A DNA stretch of 64,000 bases from Choanephora cucurbitarum (GCA_025331435.1 JAIWNI010000078.1:1-64000), one strand, 5' to 3'. Shown: positions 36,705 through 48,911, counted from the stretch's first letter. Translations and numbers: made by a program. The notes: generated from the letters alone by a model not told the origin.

Positions 36705-37495
36705 ATAGACTAGTTTAGCAGTGATAAAATAAGGCAATAACTAAATTAGTGTTTGGAGAAGTATACATAAATCGATCAAATGATATATGATGACTACATA
36801 AAATGTAATGCTTAAAGCCTCTGTCTATAGCCTTCTCTTGTTGTCTGAAGTGTGCTTATCTCTTCTTTTCTAACTTGCCAGAAAACTAGTTTAGAAGCTG
36901 AGGCTTATAAATAGAAATGTAAAACACTGACTACATATGAATATCAAGAAGATTCATGATTATCATATTGCATTGTCAACAGTGAAAAAAAAAGGAAAGT
37001 TAGGCCGACATTAGGCATTCTGAAAAAAGGAAAGTCATGCTTTTTTTTTTTTTGGTTACCTCAACTGCTTTGACAATCTCGTAGAATGCTTTTTGTCTAT
37101 AGGTAGGATAATGAGCATGGTTCAATTATTGACAAGATTCTCTTCTTTAGAAGAAGGGAAAAAGTCAGCATTAAGGCCTTGAGGATTAGTGTTTTTCTCT
37201 GTCTACTCAATCTTGCATGTCCAAATTTAGCTGTATGATATAATTCAAGCAAAGCAGCATTAGCATCAAAATACTTAATTCCATCATGCAACAAACACTT
37301 TTTCAGTAAGGTAGAGGCGACTTTGTTCGAATCTCCCCCCCCTTTTTTTGTATTACATCGATTTTTGTTTTAACTGTCAGAAGAAAAAAAAAAGCAGCCT
37401 AAACCATGTGACACAATGAATATGACAATTATTTAAAGTGCATATACGTCGAATTTGTTTCTTTTCTTCTTTTCTTTTTCTAATTCCCTGTTTAT
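36705..37495. other. Intergenic, low-complexity tracts
   Basis: The region carries T runs (37041-37053), a C8-T7 run near 37337-37351, and the 5' flank of the lipase gene with a TTTCTT-rich tract at 37458-37480. A GTTCGAATCTCC at about 37326 looks like a tRNA B box, but no tRNA cloverleaf or A box could be fitted. Confidence 0.4.
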
Positions 37496-40080
37496 ATGGT
37501 AAAAAATTCAGAAGAAGCAGTCAAAAAAACAACAAATAAGATAGTCAAGACAGCAGATGATTCAGGAAAGAGACGTCTTGACCCAAAACCGTCTAGCCAG
37601 CAAGACTCGCTAGAAAAAGAATATGTCAATGAAGTACACGTCCAGGATTTTGTCAAGGCATTACGCTATGACCCCAATAGCGGCTTACCCGAAGAAGATG
37701 GACAGTATGCCGAGCATATTTCTGCCTGGTCTGATGCACTACCTAGAAGCAAATCAAGTCAAAGCCTATCTAAAAGTAAAAAGAAACTTAAAGAACAAGA
37801 GTCTGCAACACCCAAAGGCATCTCTCATTCACTCTTACGATACCCATTAATTGTAAGTTGATCGACTAACTCTATCTATGCTGTTTCTCTATTTACTAAG
37901 CTCGTATGTCTAGATATGGATTGGATTCATTATGCTGATGGAACTGATTGCTTATTTTTCATTACGTCAAATTGTTCGAATTTGGGAAAATGTGTTTAGT
38001 TGGTAACACCATATCCCAAAAAAGAAAATCGTTGTCACTCTAATTTTTTTTCTGTTTAGGAGAGGTCAGAAAAGACGATTGCGTGAACAATTACGACAAT
38101 CCAGAAATTATAGAGAATGGTGCGAGGCAGCAGATGCACTTGATCGATATATGGGGAAAAACGAATGGAAGAAAACTGTTCCTTATGCTTATTACAATTA
38201 TCGTTTATTACAAAAAGTGGTCAGACATTTGAGAAAATATCGTCAAGGCGACACAGAGGAAGATGCCAAAAATCTCATGGATGTACTTTACGCTTGCCTT
38301 AAACAGAACTTTGCCGGCATCGAAAATGCACGAATGTACAGTAACACTTATTTGGGTACAAAGTCACTGATTGAGGAATTTGTAGAAGAAGGCAAGCTGA
38401 TGAACCAAAAGAGATTAAAAAAAAGCGAACAAAATATTGACTTTCTTCTATCCTTTCAGTTACAAAATCCATTGATGCTTTAGCCAAAAGCAAACACATT
38501 TCTAATGAAGAGAAAGCGTTGGCCTTTAAAGTCTATAGCAAAAATTATGGTCGTACCGCATTTTGTCTATCAGGAGGTGCAGGATTTGGATACTACCATT
38601 TAGGAGTCATACGAGCTTTATTGGATCGCGGCCTTTTACCAACCATCATTACGGGAACCAGTGCTGGATCTCTCATGTCAGCCATTGTATGTACTCGTAC
38701 AGATGAAGAGTTAAATGAGATTCTCAATCCTGCCTTAGCCAAACGAATTCGAGTCTGTCAGGACAGCTGGAAGACTATGTTTCTTCGCTTTATCAAAACA
38801 GGTGCTGTATTCGATTCAGAACAATGGTGCCGAGAAGCCATGTGGTTCTGTAATGGATCCCTCACATTTAAAGAAGCCTACGAGAGAACAGGCCGTATCT
38901 TTAACGTCTCCGTTATTCCATATGATCCTCACTCTCCACCTAAGCTTTTGAACTACAATACAGCGCCTAATTGTGTCATCTGGAGTGCTGTTCTCGCTTC
39001 AGCTGCTATACCGGGTGTACGTACACAAACAATCAAACCCATTCTTTGGGGAGTGGAAAAAACTGATTTTCTTTTTATAGATTTTAAATCCCGTCGTACT
39101 TATGCAGAAAAAGGAGGGTTCGGATCATCTTATTACTTACAATTATGGACACAAATTCAAAGATGGCAGTCTGTCCACTGATATTCCTACGCTTGCACTC
39201 AACACTCAGTTCAACGTCAACTATACTGTTGTAAGTCAAGTCAATCCTCATGTTCATTTATTCTTCTATGCCAATCAAGGTAGTCCTGGTCGGCCTGTGA
39301 CTCATCTTCAGGGCAAAGGCTGGCGTGGAGGTTTTTTGGCTTCTACTATTGAACAAGTGCTGATATTGGATTTGGCAAAATGGCTCAAAGTGTTTCGGTC
39401 CTTAAAGTTGCTGCCCAAAGTGCATGATCAAGATTGGAGTTCAGTTTGGTTACAGAAGTTTGATGGCAGTGTCACTATTTTGGTAAATGAAAACTTTCTA
39501 CATTGAACGTATCAGGCCTTCTAACCTTATGAACATATCCTTATACATATAGCCAAAAACAGGTTTATCAGATTGGTTTCATATCCTTCGAGATCCAGAT
39601 GAAACAAGATTAAAGCAGCTGATGATTTCAGGACAACTTCAGACATGGCCTAAAGTCTCTATGATTTCAAACCGAATGCGCATTGAATTCTCTATTCAAA
39701 AGGCTCGTAAGGTGTTAAGAATGAATCGCAAAAATGCAAAAAACAAAAAGAGTATACACCCCGAATCAGAGCTCCTACGGCTATCGCAACAGTTGGACAG
39801 TTATGAAGCGGGACATGGCAATACAAGTGATGCAGGAAGTGGGGATGAACTACTTTTCTTATCGCGTCGTCGCGTCAGTATGCCAGACGGCGACTTCCGC
39901 TCAATGGACGAAAGGGATGTGGCGAGTGAACAAAGCCGAAGACAAAAGTTCGTGGCTCAATTCATAGATACGGCTAAAGAGGGCAACAATGCAACTCAGT
40001 CAAGTCTCTACCCTGATTCTGATTCTGATTCGCGTTCAGTATTTCCTCTTGATTCCCCTACTGATGAATACCATGCTTGA
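37496..40080 (+). CDS. Patatin-type triacylglycerol lipase (Tgl3/4/5-SDP1 family)
   Basis: Exons 37496-37852, 37914-38002, 38060-38391, 38460-39016, 39081-39482 and 39553-40080 give 754 aa. A membrane-associating segment (WIGFIMLMELIAYFSL) lies near residues 121-140. The DUF3336 region follows (REQLRQSRNYREWCEAADAL). The patatin domain begins with the oxyanion loop LSGGAGFGYYHLG near residue 297. The nucleophile is Ser327 in GTSAG and the partner Asp473 in KDGS, forming the Ser-Asp dyad. DIPTLALNTQFNVNYTVVSQ and NPHVH are family hallmarks. These enzymes act on lipid droplets, releasing fatty acids and sometimes transacylating lysophospholipids. The Ser/Arg-rich C-terminal tail offers phosphorylation sites. 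Intron 3 appears to be GC-AG. The stop is 50 bp from that of the convergent P450. Confidence 0.9.
38392..38459 (+). other. GC-AG intron in the lipase gene
   Basis: The donor reads AG|GCAAGC and the acceptor TTTCAG. No GT donor gives the right phase, whereas this GC donor joins EEFVEE to VTKSIDAL exactly as expected in the family. GC-AG introns are a known minor class spliced by the major spliceosome. Confidence 0.75.
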
Positions 40081-40130
40081 TTTCAATAAAGTGTGTTTGT
40101 TTATTGATAATACAAGGAGAAGCTCAAAAC

Positions 40131-42128
40131 TTAAACTCTTCGTTTGGCCTTTATTTTGAAACTGTTTTTAGCTACCTGTAAGGTAATAAAGTGTCTTCTT
40201 TCTTCAGCTTGTTTCATTTCTTCTGGGATGGCAGCGATACTGAAGTGCTTCAAGAAAGTAGCCACTGTGATTCTCATTTCTTGCAAGGCAAAGTTCTTAC
40301 CGATACAGTTTCTTGAGCTACGAGTGCGCAATGTGTTAGGTATCACTCATGAGAGAATAGAGGTAGATATTCACTTACCCTGCACTGAAAGGGAAGAAGG
40401 CGTCTAAATCATTTTCGTCTTTGCCTTCAATCCATCTATCTGGATCAAACTTGAAAGGATTAGGCCAGTACTTTTCATTTGTTTGAGCATGATAAAAGTT
40501 GGTAATGACCACAATCTAAAGAGAACAATACTTAGTTCCGTTTGATCATGTTAACGTACAACAACTTACATTGGCAGGAAGAGCAAGGTGGTTACCCAAG
40601 ACAATAGGCTTTTCAGTGACTCTTTCAACACCACTAGCAGCGACAGCATCGAGACGCAAAGTCTCATTAATGACAGCATTCAAGTAAGGCAAGTGCTTTA
40701 ATTGCTCATGAGAGAACACTTGAGATCCTTCCTCAAGAGGAACTGTGTCAATTTCATCCACAAGCTTCTGAAGCTTGGTAGGTGCTTTCAAGAGTTCATG
40801 GAAAATGAAGCCGATAGTGTTACTGGTAGTTTCAGAACCAGCAACCAAGAACAAGACAGTTTCAGACATAATAGCTTCTGAAGTCAATCTATCCTTTTGA
40901 TCTTGAGCTTCTTGTTGGTCGATAAGGAATTGAAGGATATCGTTACGCTTTTGAGCAGTTGACTTTACACGGTCGTTGATGACACTGGTCAAAAACTAGA
41001 TAAAATGAGATGGTTAGAAAAAAAAAAGCTTGAAGCGCACTTGATTTTCTTATACCTCTTGCAACTTGGGGTTGTTGAGGTCTCCCTTCTTGATAAGGAA
41101 TTTGGAGAGCCAAGGATAGAGAGCGGTGATAGAACTTGCTCTCAATTCTTTACTGATGGCCTCAGGAACAAAATGAGTAGGATCCTCAATCATGTTAAAC
41201 GTTTGGCCAAACGCTGTTTCGCCAATGACATCCAAAGCAAGACGTTGCATTAAACTCCAAATGTCCACAGCACCATAACCTTCAGCATCACGATCTGCTT
41301 GAATCTCCTTATCTACCTTCTTGATCAAAGAATGGGTGACTGAAGTCATGAAGGGTTCCATCGAGTTAAGGTATTTGATAGAGAAAGCAGGCGAAACAAT
41401 TCTTCTCTGTAGGTATATAATCGATATAAGTACTGGATATGAATTTGCTTAAAATCGTTTCTACTTACTCTTTGCTTATGCCAGATTGGATCTCTAGTAC
41501 TAAACAAAGAGGTGTCTCTGTTTTCTATTCGAAAAAAAAGGCATATTCATATCTTGATACATTGCTAAATTTTGTCTCTCTTCTCTTTGCTAAAAAAAAA
41601 CGCTTACTGGAAAAAATATCATAAACAGGACCCTTTTTGAGATCTTCAGTAACAAGCACTTGTTTCATGATGTCTTTATCGGAAACAGAAAGTCTGGCAG
41701 GACCCAATCTGACCATATCGCCATACTTCTTGTGAAGGTTCTTGAGAAAAATGAAACTAATATCATTGTCAAGTATGAATACTCTACAGAGTCCAGCACG
41801 TGATGTTAATTGAAAGTTACATACTGTGTTCCTGCAGGTCTATCGAGGATAATATTGGGAATATTGAAGAACCGAGTAAAGAATGGGCCGGGAACATGAC
41901 TCAATGGCCCCATGAATCCTTCGTAGAGTTTCTATTCATGTTTTTTTTTATGAGTCATAATCAGCCTCTTCTTTAATCATACAAATGACGTACGGTCACA
42001 GTAACGTAAGTGGCTAAGGAAATAGCAGTAATTTTTCCAATCTTGTTCAGGTTGTCTCGTCTAGACAAATAATCAAGAGCTTGTTGACTGAATTGATCAA
42101 CAGATGAAGTGATTGCGCTATAGTCCAT
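40131..42128 (-). CDS. Cytochrome P450 monooxygenase
   Basis: Eight exons (42128-41994, 41931-41825, 41756-41608, 41524-41469, 41406-41056, 40995-40570, 40515-40379, 40317-40131) give 515 aa. An N-terminal hydrophobic anchor lies in exon 1 (ITAISLATYVTV), followed by the proline-rich hinge VPGPFFTRFF. The I-helix oxygen motif is AGSETTSN, the K-helix ExxR is NETLR, and PDRW matches the PERF region. The heme loop FSAGSRNCIG holds the axial cysteine; this is split by the last intron. This makes a class II microsomal P450 that needs an NADPH-P450 reductase. The substrate is unknown; the sequence resembles the large zygomycete-specific P450 expansion, but I cannot assign a CYP family with confidence. 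Confidence 0.9.
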
Positions 42129-44902
42129 AACCAGATTTAATGTAAGTTTTATTGGGTTCAATTAGAAAAGATGAAAAAGAGTAGAAGGGAAGGTGCACCT
42201 CTACCCGGGTTTATACTTCAATTTTTTTAAAGGTCAGATAATCGTAGAGGACGCAAATCATCCCGAAAATGGACTAGGTTGATCGGTTATCTGAAATGGA
42301 GTTGATTGTGTCAAACACAGGTCATCACTATACCTGCTCTGAGTGGACTTCACAACTCTTTTTTTATTGGACTTAACAATTGCTTAAATACAGAATATTA
42401 TTGCAGAAGTAAAGGTCAGCCAGACTCAAATGTACCTTTAGTCATTTGCTTCTTTGATCTTTATTTGTATTAACTGAGATGATAACCTGCAACTACTACG
42501 CACTATACCGAGGTTCATTTGGATATATAGCTCATGCTATTTAGGAACGTGTATTTGTGGCTTCGTTGTAATTTAGTTGCATTGATCTTGACAGAAGATA
42601 AACAGCAAAGCCAAAGTCGAAGTTGATTGCATATATACAGCACATTTGCATTGGACAGCATTCAATACGACAGAGTGTCGAATGGATAGGTATTATAAAA
42701 AAAGAGGTTTCCTGTTCTTCAGTAGAATTGGAGCTCGATTTATTTGGCAAGAAGTTAGTAAATAATTAGTATCACGTATAGATCTTGTGAAGAGAAGAAA
42801 CAATAACGGAAAGTGAAAGCTAATTCAAAATATTTGATTGGTTCGGTGATATAATAGGCCGATACCGTGCAAGATGTAAACAGGGTTGTGTACGGAAAAA
42901 CAGTACAAAGTGGCTGTGTCAGATCACAAGTAATTTTGAGTGCACAAGAATAGCTTTCATTGCATACGTAGAATGATAAGAGATAGATATGATTCTGTTT
43001 TTTTTTGTTATCATTTCTTTTAAAGAGCCCATATATTTGGAAAGCATTTGGTGAATATGAGTTTATAGCTATAGTCAGGGTTTGAATAAATGCTCCCTTT
43101 ATTCTTCAATGGTAATATTGGACAATGAGTAGTACTTCAAAATTAGAAAAGCTAAAATCTGTTTGCATCTTTCTTGTATCGTTTACAACACAAAAATGCA
43201 AAGGCAAAGTGGCTCTCAATTAAAGCAACGCCCAATTCAATAGGACATGCAGACGTACGATCATCTACGTCTTGGCAAGGCACTGTGTTAATGCGTTCTT
43301 CTCATATAACAAACATCTTCTCTGATGCAATTCAGAAAAGTCATGAGCTAGACATAAAAAAAGAAAAGAAAATACAAGCAGTTGTATATCAATTCTCAGT
43401 CAATACGATACAAGGCTATTCTTGTGCAACTGACTGAGAATGGATCGTTTCATTGAGAAAGGTGTAAAAATAAGGCCAAAAAAAAAGAGACAGACAAAGA
43501 GTGATAGCTAACCTCTTGAAGCCAAGTAACCGCATGCTGGGATTGACTCTGTATTTGAATTGTAATCACTCAATCAGAGCTATTCTCTTTTCTTGATACA
43601 TTTTACTTATTTGTATGGTGATGAACGTAAGCAAGTAAAGCTTTTTGTACCCGTTTCGCCATGAAATTGATCCGGCACATACTGTAGACTTGCACCACAT
43701 TGAAGCACGAGCTACATCTTTTAAAGTTATTCTGTTGAGTATACTGAGTTACTGAGATTGATATCTTTTTTATAACAATCGAAACAAATTGACCCATATT
43801 TGAACAATTCAATCATTAGGATAGTTATGTTTGAGTCAAATTGCATGCTTTTTCTTGAGACACATCAGGATTTAATGTTTCTGTCAAATTAAAGTAATGT
43901 TACCTAAACAAAGAGGTAAATCAAGATTACTTTTCTAAACAAAAGTTCACTAAACAAACTAGTTTTCATATCCCGTTTTTTTTTAAAAAATGTGTGCATT
44001 TAGGTAGTACATGGTTCATTTAACAAGACGTTGATAGCAGATAAGCTTTTTTTTTTTATCTGAAATTAATCTGGGCACTGACTATAATTGATCAATGCAT
44101 TAATAAACGTTTATTACTATGCTACCACCACCATTCAAGAAAAGATGGATTACTATGACTATGGTTATGGTTAATATTAGCCAAACCAGTTTCCTTTACT
44201 GTCGAAAGACGAAGGAATACCACCTTTCCTTTTTTTTTCTTGAAAAACACATGTATACTCAAATAAGCCAGTAATGATAAAATATGTTAACAAAGTTGGA
44301 TGTAGCACGAGTCTCGATTCAAGAAAGGGTTTTTTGTTCTATTTGATATGATCTCGATTAGGATCGCTTTTAAGATTATTTTTTTTTTTAAAATGACCCA
44401 TTGTTAAGATGCTTAAAGCCCATCCTAATTTTTGACTTATTTTCTAGCCCCACAAATTGTGATTTTTGGGATTAACAAAATGGGCCCATATGGATCAAAG
44501 CGTAAATTTGTTCGACATGTTCTTACATGTATTAAGTGATAGAATAGAACATAAAGTGATACAGACACAAAAAGAAAAACTTTTAAAAGATGGTTGAGTA
44601 CAGATAAAGTGCTGCTAAAATTCACTCAACCTAATCAAGTTATTCACAACGCTTTCTTAATGTCCTTCTCTCTTTCTCTAGGGCTTAAGCAGTGCAGTAT
44701 GTACTTAGTATTACAAGTTATAACTGAATAACGTCTTTCACCATCGCTTCAATCACAACTGAGGTAATTCATGATAAGGCCTTTTTTTGTAGCTTTCTTT
44801 CTCAATCTCTTATTCCCAAAATAAAGTTCAATTTAGTTTCAATTCTTTTACATAAAAAAAAAGTCCTCTCATATTTTATATATGGATTATTTGTTTTAAA
44901 AA
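42129..44902. other. 2.8-kb gene-poor stretch
   Basis: No gene is supported. A few 60-90-codon frames on either strand lack domain, start context or splice logic. There are A/T runs (for example 43978-43990, 44051-44059, 44379-44390) but no inverted repeat or tRNA that I could recognise. The right end is the NSE3 5' flank. Confidence 0.4.
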
Positions 44903-46074
44903 ATGTCAACACAAAGAGGAAAAAGAGTTCGCGAAGAAGTCGATCTTGACGATTATGAGCCTGATCAAAGTCAGCCTGAATCATCACAAAGAATCAAAAC
45001 AATATCCAGCGTCAATTGGGATGAAGAAGTAAGCAACAGCATAAAAGCATAACATCCTTAACGCTCAACCATAAACAAAAAGGAAACACAACGCAAAGTA
45101 AAAGATGTGGTCCGTTATTGTATATCTTGTGAATACAAACGAAAGACGATTCGACGCGAAGATCTACAGAAACGTAAGCTTTTACTATTTGCCTATTCTC
45201 TTAGTTTCCTTGCTCATGGCTTTTTTTTTTTCTTTTGTATGATCAGATCTACAACTGAAAGGATATTCTTATAATATGATTATTAGTATGGCCAAAAGCA
45301 AATTAAAGCATGTGTTTGGCTACGATCTGTTTGAATTGCCTTCTTCAAGCACAAAACAGAATCCATCAAAGACACAACAACAAGATAGAAGTAAAGCCAA
45401 CTTAGACACCTTATGAAATAGTTTTTTTTTAAAACTTTGTTATAGGCACACAAACACAAGCAACAGATTCACAAGCACCTAAAAGAGGAGGTGTATCTAC
45501 TGGCACTTATGTGCTAGTGTCTGCCTTGAAAGAAGTCTATAATACACCTCAAATTATCACTCGATCTACTGAAGAATATCAATACACAGGCATGTTGTAT
45601 ATCATTCTTGGTCTCATCTTTCTTAACGCCAATGAAATCGGTAGTCGTAAGTTTACTTTTTTTTTTGTAAAAAGGAGAAAGAGAGAAAGAAGAAACTTAT
45701 ATAGGGTTGAAAAAAATAGCTGAATTAGCGGCTCATATGGATCGCCTGTTGCTTCTAAAGAACAGCAAGACAGATCTAGAAGATCGTGAAAAGATTCTTG
45801 ATTATTTTGTCAAGAATGCCTATCTGAAAAAGACCAAGAAGCCCGATACAGATGGAGAAGAGATAGAATACATCTATACAGCTGGACCCAGAGCCAAAGC
45901 AGAACTGCCTATAGCTAGTCTAGTTCATTTCATGTGTCATGTAAGTGGGATTTTCTTTTTATTATGTTGTATTGATTCCCTCTCTATTAGTTTTATGGTG
46001 GATCAGATGAAGAAAAGCAAGCATTGGCACGTAAAATGTACATTCAGGCAGGATTTACAGATCAAACACGTTAA
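44903..46074 (+). CDS. NSE3: NSE3/MAGE-domain subunit of the SMC5/6 complex
   Basis: Exons 44903-45028, 45083-45173, 45247-45390, 45446-45646, 45705-45940 and 45991-46074 give 293 aa. The MAGE homology domain spans most of the protein: GTYVLVSALKEVYNTPQII and then GMLYIILGLIFLNANEIGS form winged helix A, and DYFVKNAYLKKTK with EYIYTAGPRAKAEL form winged helix B. Fungi and most non-animals have a single MAGE gene, Nse3. With Nse1 and Nse4 it binds DNA and the SMC5/6 heads in recombination repair. The exon 4-5 junction (NEIGSRLKK) looks short of a helix seen in relatives, so that boundary could be refined. Its stop codon overlaps that of the FHIT gene on the other strand. Confidence 0.83.
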
Positions 46075-46734
46075 AAGTATGAGCGCAATTGATCTGCTTC
46101 TTGCTTCATCTCTTCTTGTGTACGAGGTCTTCTCTCTTCATTATCTACACCTTTCTTTTGATCTAATGCCTGATAAATATCATCATTGTTTGCCCAATCC
46201 CCCTTTTTACGTGGAATGATATGCATATGAACATGAGGTACCTTGCAGATTGTTGTTTCAGAGATGCGTAACAAGTTTTTTTTTTCTTTCTTCTTACTTA
46301 CTGTTTGGCCTGCTTGTGGACCATCTTGAATGGTGAATGTAAGTGAAGTGCCTTGATAGTGCTTCTCAATTACATTGCCTATCGTTTGAGCTGATAGCAT
46401 GAAATCGGTTGTTTCTTCAGGACTCAAATCAGACAAGCGCGATGCTACTCTTTTCGGGAGTACAAGGACATCTATAGGAAGTGATAGAGTCAAGCATAGC
46501 TATGAAATCCATTTTTTTTGGGGGGAGTTAAAGAGCAATGGTTTTTTCTTTCTTTTTTTTTGAAAAAAGGATACGACCTCTAACGCACTTGAATGAGTGA
46601 CATGTACTCATTTTCTTCTTAAGAAAGACTTACGGAGCAATAGGTTTCAAGTTGACAATGCCTAATGAGAGTTTTGACTTGAAAAACACTTGCGATTCCT
46701 GAATGAGATGAGGACCAAAACGATAGCTTGACAT
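46071..46734 (-). CDS. FHIT-type HIT-family dinucleoside polyphosphate hydrolase
   Basis: Exons 46734-46634, 46579-46575 (a 5-nt microexon), 46471-46302 and 46241-46071 give 148 aa, about the length of human FHIT. The protein shows FGPHLI near the start, then the beta-strand block VNLKPIAPGHVLVLPKRV, FTIQDGPQAGQT, and the catalytic HIT motif PHVHMHIIP. The C-terminus (NNDDIYQALDQ... EEMKQEADQLRSYF) matches the Fhit branch rather than Hint. Fhit enzymes split Ap3A/Ap4A through a histidine-AMP intermediate. Without the microexon the two main exons are out of phase and the Pro-Gly-His step is lost. An 87-bp divergent spacer separates this ATG from that of HIS6. Confidence 0.9.
46575..46579 (-). 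other. Five-nucleotide microexon of the FHIT gene
   Basis: The coding-strand sequence is AGGTC, with an acceptor GCGTTAG directly before and a donor GTATCC directly after. It completes a Pro codon, encodes Gly and starts a His codon, yielding the invariant PGHVLV. The flanking introns are 54 nt (46633-46580) and 103 nt (46574-46472). Confidence 0.8.
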
Positions 46735-46821
46735 GGAAAAAGCACACAGAGAAAAAAAAAAGAGAGAGACGTGGAGATTTAAATTCGCTTTTTTTTTCTT
46801 TTGCTTTTTCTTCATACAACA
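46735..46821. promoter_or_regulatory. 87-bp divergent promoter between FHIT and HIS6
   Basis: Only 87 bp separate the two start codons. It is dominated by T/A-rich runs on both strands (46749-46759 A run; 46789-46799 T run). No defined factor site, such as a TGACTC Gcn4-type element, is seen within it. Confidence 0.55.
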
Positions 46822-47996
46822 ATGACGCGCTTCAACGGTTGTATTGATCTTCATCATGGCAAAGTCAAGCAGATTGTAGGTGGATCACTATCTGATAGTT
46901 CACCTGAACAATTGACAACCAACTTTGTTTCTGAGTAAAAATTAACATTGGATAGTGTAATACAACTTTGTTTTGACAGTTCGTAAATAGAGAATCACCT
47001 AGTTATTATGCTAAATTATATAAAGAACACCAAGTGACACGCTGTCATGTCATCAAACTTGGTCCTAATAATGACGAAGCAGCTAAAGAAGCACTTGAAG
47101 CATGGCCTCAAGGTCTTCAAGTAGGTGGCGGTATTACTTTAGAGAATGCTCAACATTGGCTCTCACTGGGTGCTTCCAAGGTATAAGAAAAAAGAAAACA
47201 TCATGTTCATTTCTCATCTTCTTTTCTCACTAGGTCATTGTCACTAGTTATTTGTTTCCCAATGCCAAGTTTTCTTTGGACCGTCTGGTTGAACTTTGTA
47301 AGTGTGTAGGTAAAGATAGATTGGTGGTGGATGTAAGGTAAGGGTTTTTGCGAGGATGTTGACAGAAAGATAGAGATCTCATGGTCATTCTTTAAAGCTG
47401 CCGAAAGAAGGGAGATCGATGGATTGTAGCTATGGACAAATGGCAAAAAATGACTGATATGGAAGTGAACAAAGGTATCAAGTAGACTTTATAGGTGGAT
47501 ATCGATCTCTCATCTTTATTCTTGTAAAGATACATTGTCTATGCTTAGTCAATACTGTAGTGAATTCCTGATTCATGCAGCTGATGTAGAAGGTCTCTGT
47601 AATGGCATTGATCAAGAATTGGTTGAACGTAACTAGAGAAGAAATGAGTTGAACTCCAAGTGTACTGAATGAATTCAATAGGTCTTGGTGAATGGGTCAC
47701 TATTCCTACTACATATGCTGGTGGTGGAAGATGTAAGTGAAAATGATGTGTTGTGATATGCTGTCAATTGATATGCTATCTTATGATAGCATTGGAAGAT
47801 TTGGAGTTGGTTGATACACTTTCTAAGGGTAAAGTAGATTTGACTTTTGGAAGGTAAAGTAATACAGTCAATAAAAAGAAAGAGGAGAATACGCAGCTTA
47901 TTATTTTTTACTTTTTTTTTTAGTGCTTTGGATATTTTTGGCGGAAAAGGCATTACATTTGAAGCATGCGTCCAATGGAATAAACAGCATGATTAA
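46822..47996 (+). CDS. HIS6: Phosphoribosylformimino-AICAR ribotide isomerase (histidine biosynthesis)
   Basis: Eight exons (46822-46934, 46991-47180, 47234-47337, 47398-47474, 47530-47628, 47682-47732, 47790-47853, 47924-47996) give 256 aa. The eukaryotic HisA branch is clear: [18 protein letters not shown] with the catalytic Asp, [64 protein letters not shown] and a final [15 protein letters not shown] phosphate-binding block. It catalyses the Amadori rearrangement at step four of histidine synthesis, in the cytosol. The first intron was placed to give [13 protein letters not shown], which matches yeast His6 better than the alternative acceptor 19 nt upstream. Confidence 0.94.
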
Positions 47997-48079
47997 ATTT
48001 GAATAAAGAAAAAAAAAATTGCATATATTTCCGTCTATTTTTTTTTCTATTACTATTTTATTTAGTTTTCTATCTTATT

Positions 48080-48911
48080 ATGAGTGCAAATAACACTACC
48101 AACATCAAGCGAAATATCCCAAAAGATGAATGGGAAGAGCGTTTATCTAAAGTCAAAGTGAATAAACAGTAAGCGGAAAGACATGAGATGGAACGTATAA
48201 TTAAGCATCACTCTAGAGATTTGAATCAGCTTGTGATGAATTATTTGGTGGTAGAGGGTTATAAAGATGCAGCAGAGCAGTTTAGTTCAGAGAGTGGACT
48301 GGCACCTACAGTTGATCTACAGTCGATTCAAGAGCGCATGGACATTCGTCATGCTATTCAATCAGGCGATGTCGATACAGCTATTGACTTGGTAAATGAT
48401 TTGAACCCAGAGGTAAGAAATACACCATGTTCTTGATAGAAAAGATTGTAAACGCGTGCCATAGATTCTAGATACCAATCCACTCTTATTCTTTCATCTT
48501 CAACAACAACGTCTGATTGAATTGATACGTAATGGATCCTTTCAAGAAGCACTTGAATTTGCCTCTGAAGAGATGGCGCCTCGAGGAGAAGAGCATCCTG
48601 AATTTCTCGAGGAATTAGAGCGCACAATGGCCCTCTTGGCCTTTCAAGACAGCACAGATTCGCCCGTACAAGATTTACTTCATTCTGGTCAAAGACAAAA
48701 GACAGCAAGTGAACTGAATGCGGCTATTTTGATGAGTCAATCCCAAGAAAAGGACCCTAAGCTGCCTAATCTATTGAAAATGTTGGCATGGAGTCAGGAC
48801 CAACTAGATGAGCGTATGACGTATCCACGTATTGAAGATTGGGTGAAGGCAGATTTAGTAGTAAGAGATGAGAATGGTAATCAATTAGAAGAAGATGTTG
48901 CTATGTCTTGA
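48080..48911 (+). CDS. GID8: GID8/TWA1-type LisH-CTLH subunit of the GID/CTLH ubiquitin ligase
   Basis: Exons 48080-48168, 48217-48412 and 48465-48911 give 243 aa. A LisH motif (DLNQLVMNYLVVEGYKDAAE) is at residues 31-63. The CTLH region follows (IRHAIQSGDVDTAIDLVNDL), then the CRA part (FFHLQQQRLIELIRNGSFQEA; EELERTMALLAFQ). Gid8 is the central scaffold of the GID/CTLH E3 ligase, which in yeast degrades gluconeogenic enzymes when glucose returns. Intron 1 was chosen so that NKQ runs directly into DLNQLV; the apparent longer frame that reads through it (from 48188) is a shadow. It begins 83 bp after the HIS6 stop. Confidence 0.9.

Noticed and set aside
37326..37337. GTTCGAATCTCC, resembling a tRNA T-arm/B box
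   Set aside because: No matching A box, anticodon stem or acceptor pairing could be fitted in the 90 bp upstream.
40385..41624. Plus-strand frames opposite the P450 gene
   Set aside because: They are antisense shadows of well-supported P450 exons.
48188..48436. Longer frame suggesting that GID8 starts at 48188
   Set aside because: It reads through intron 1; using the upstream ATG at 48080 and the 48-nt intron gives the normal family N-terminus.
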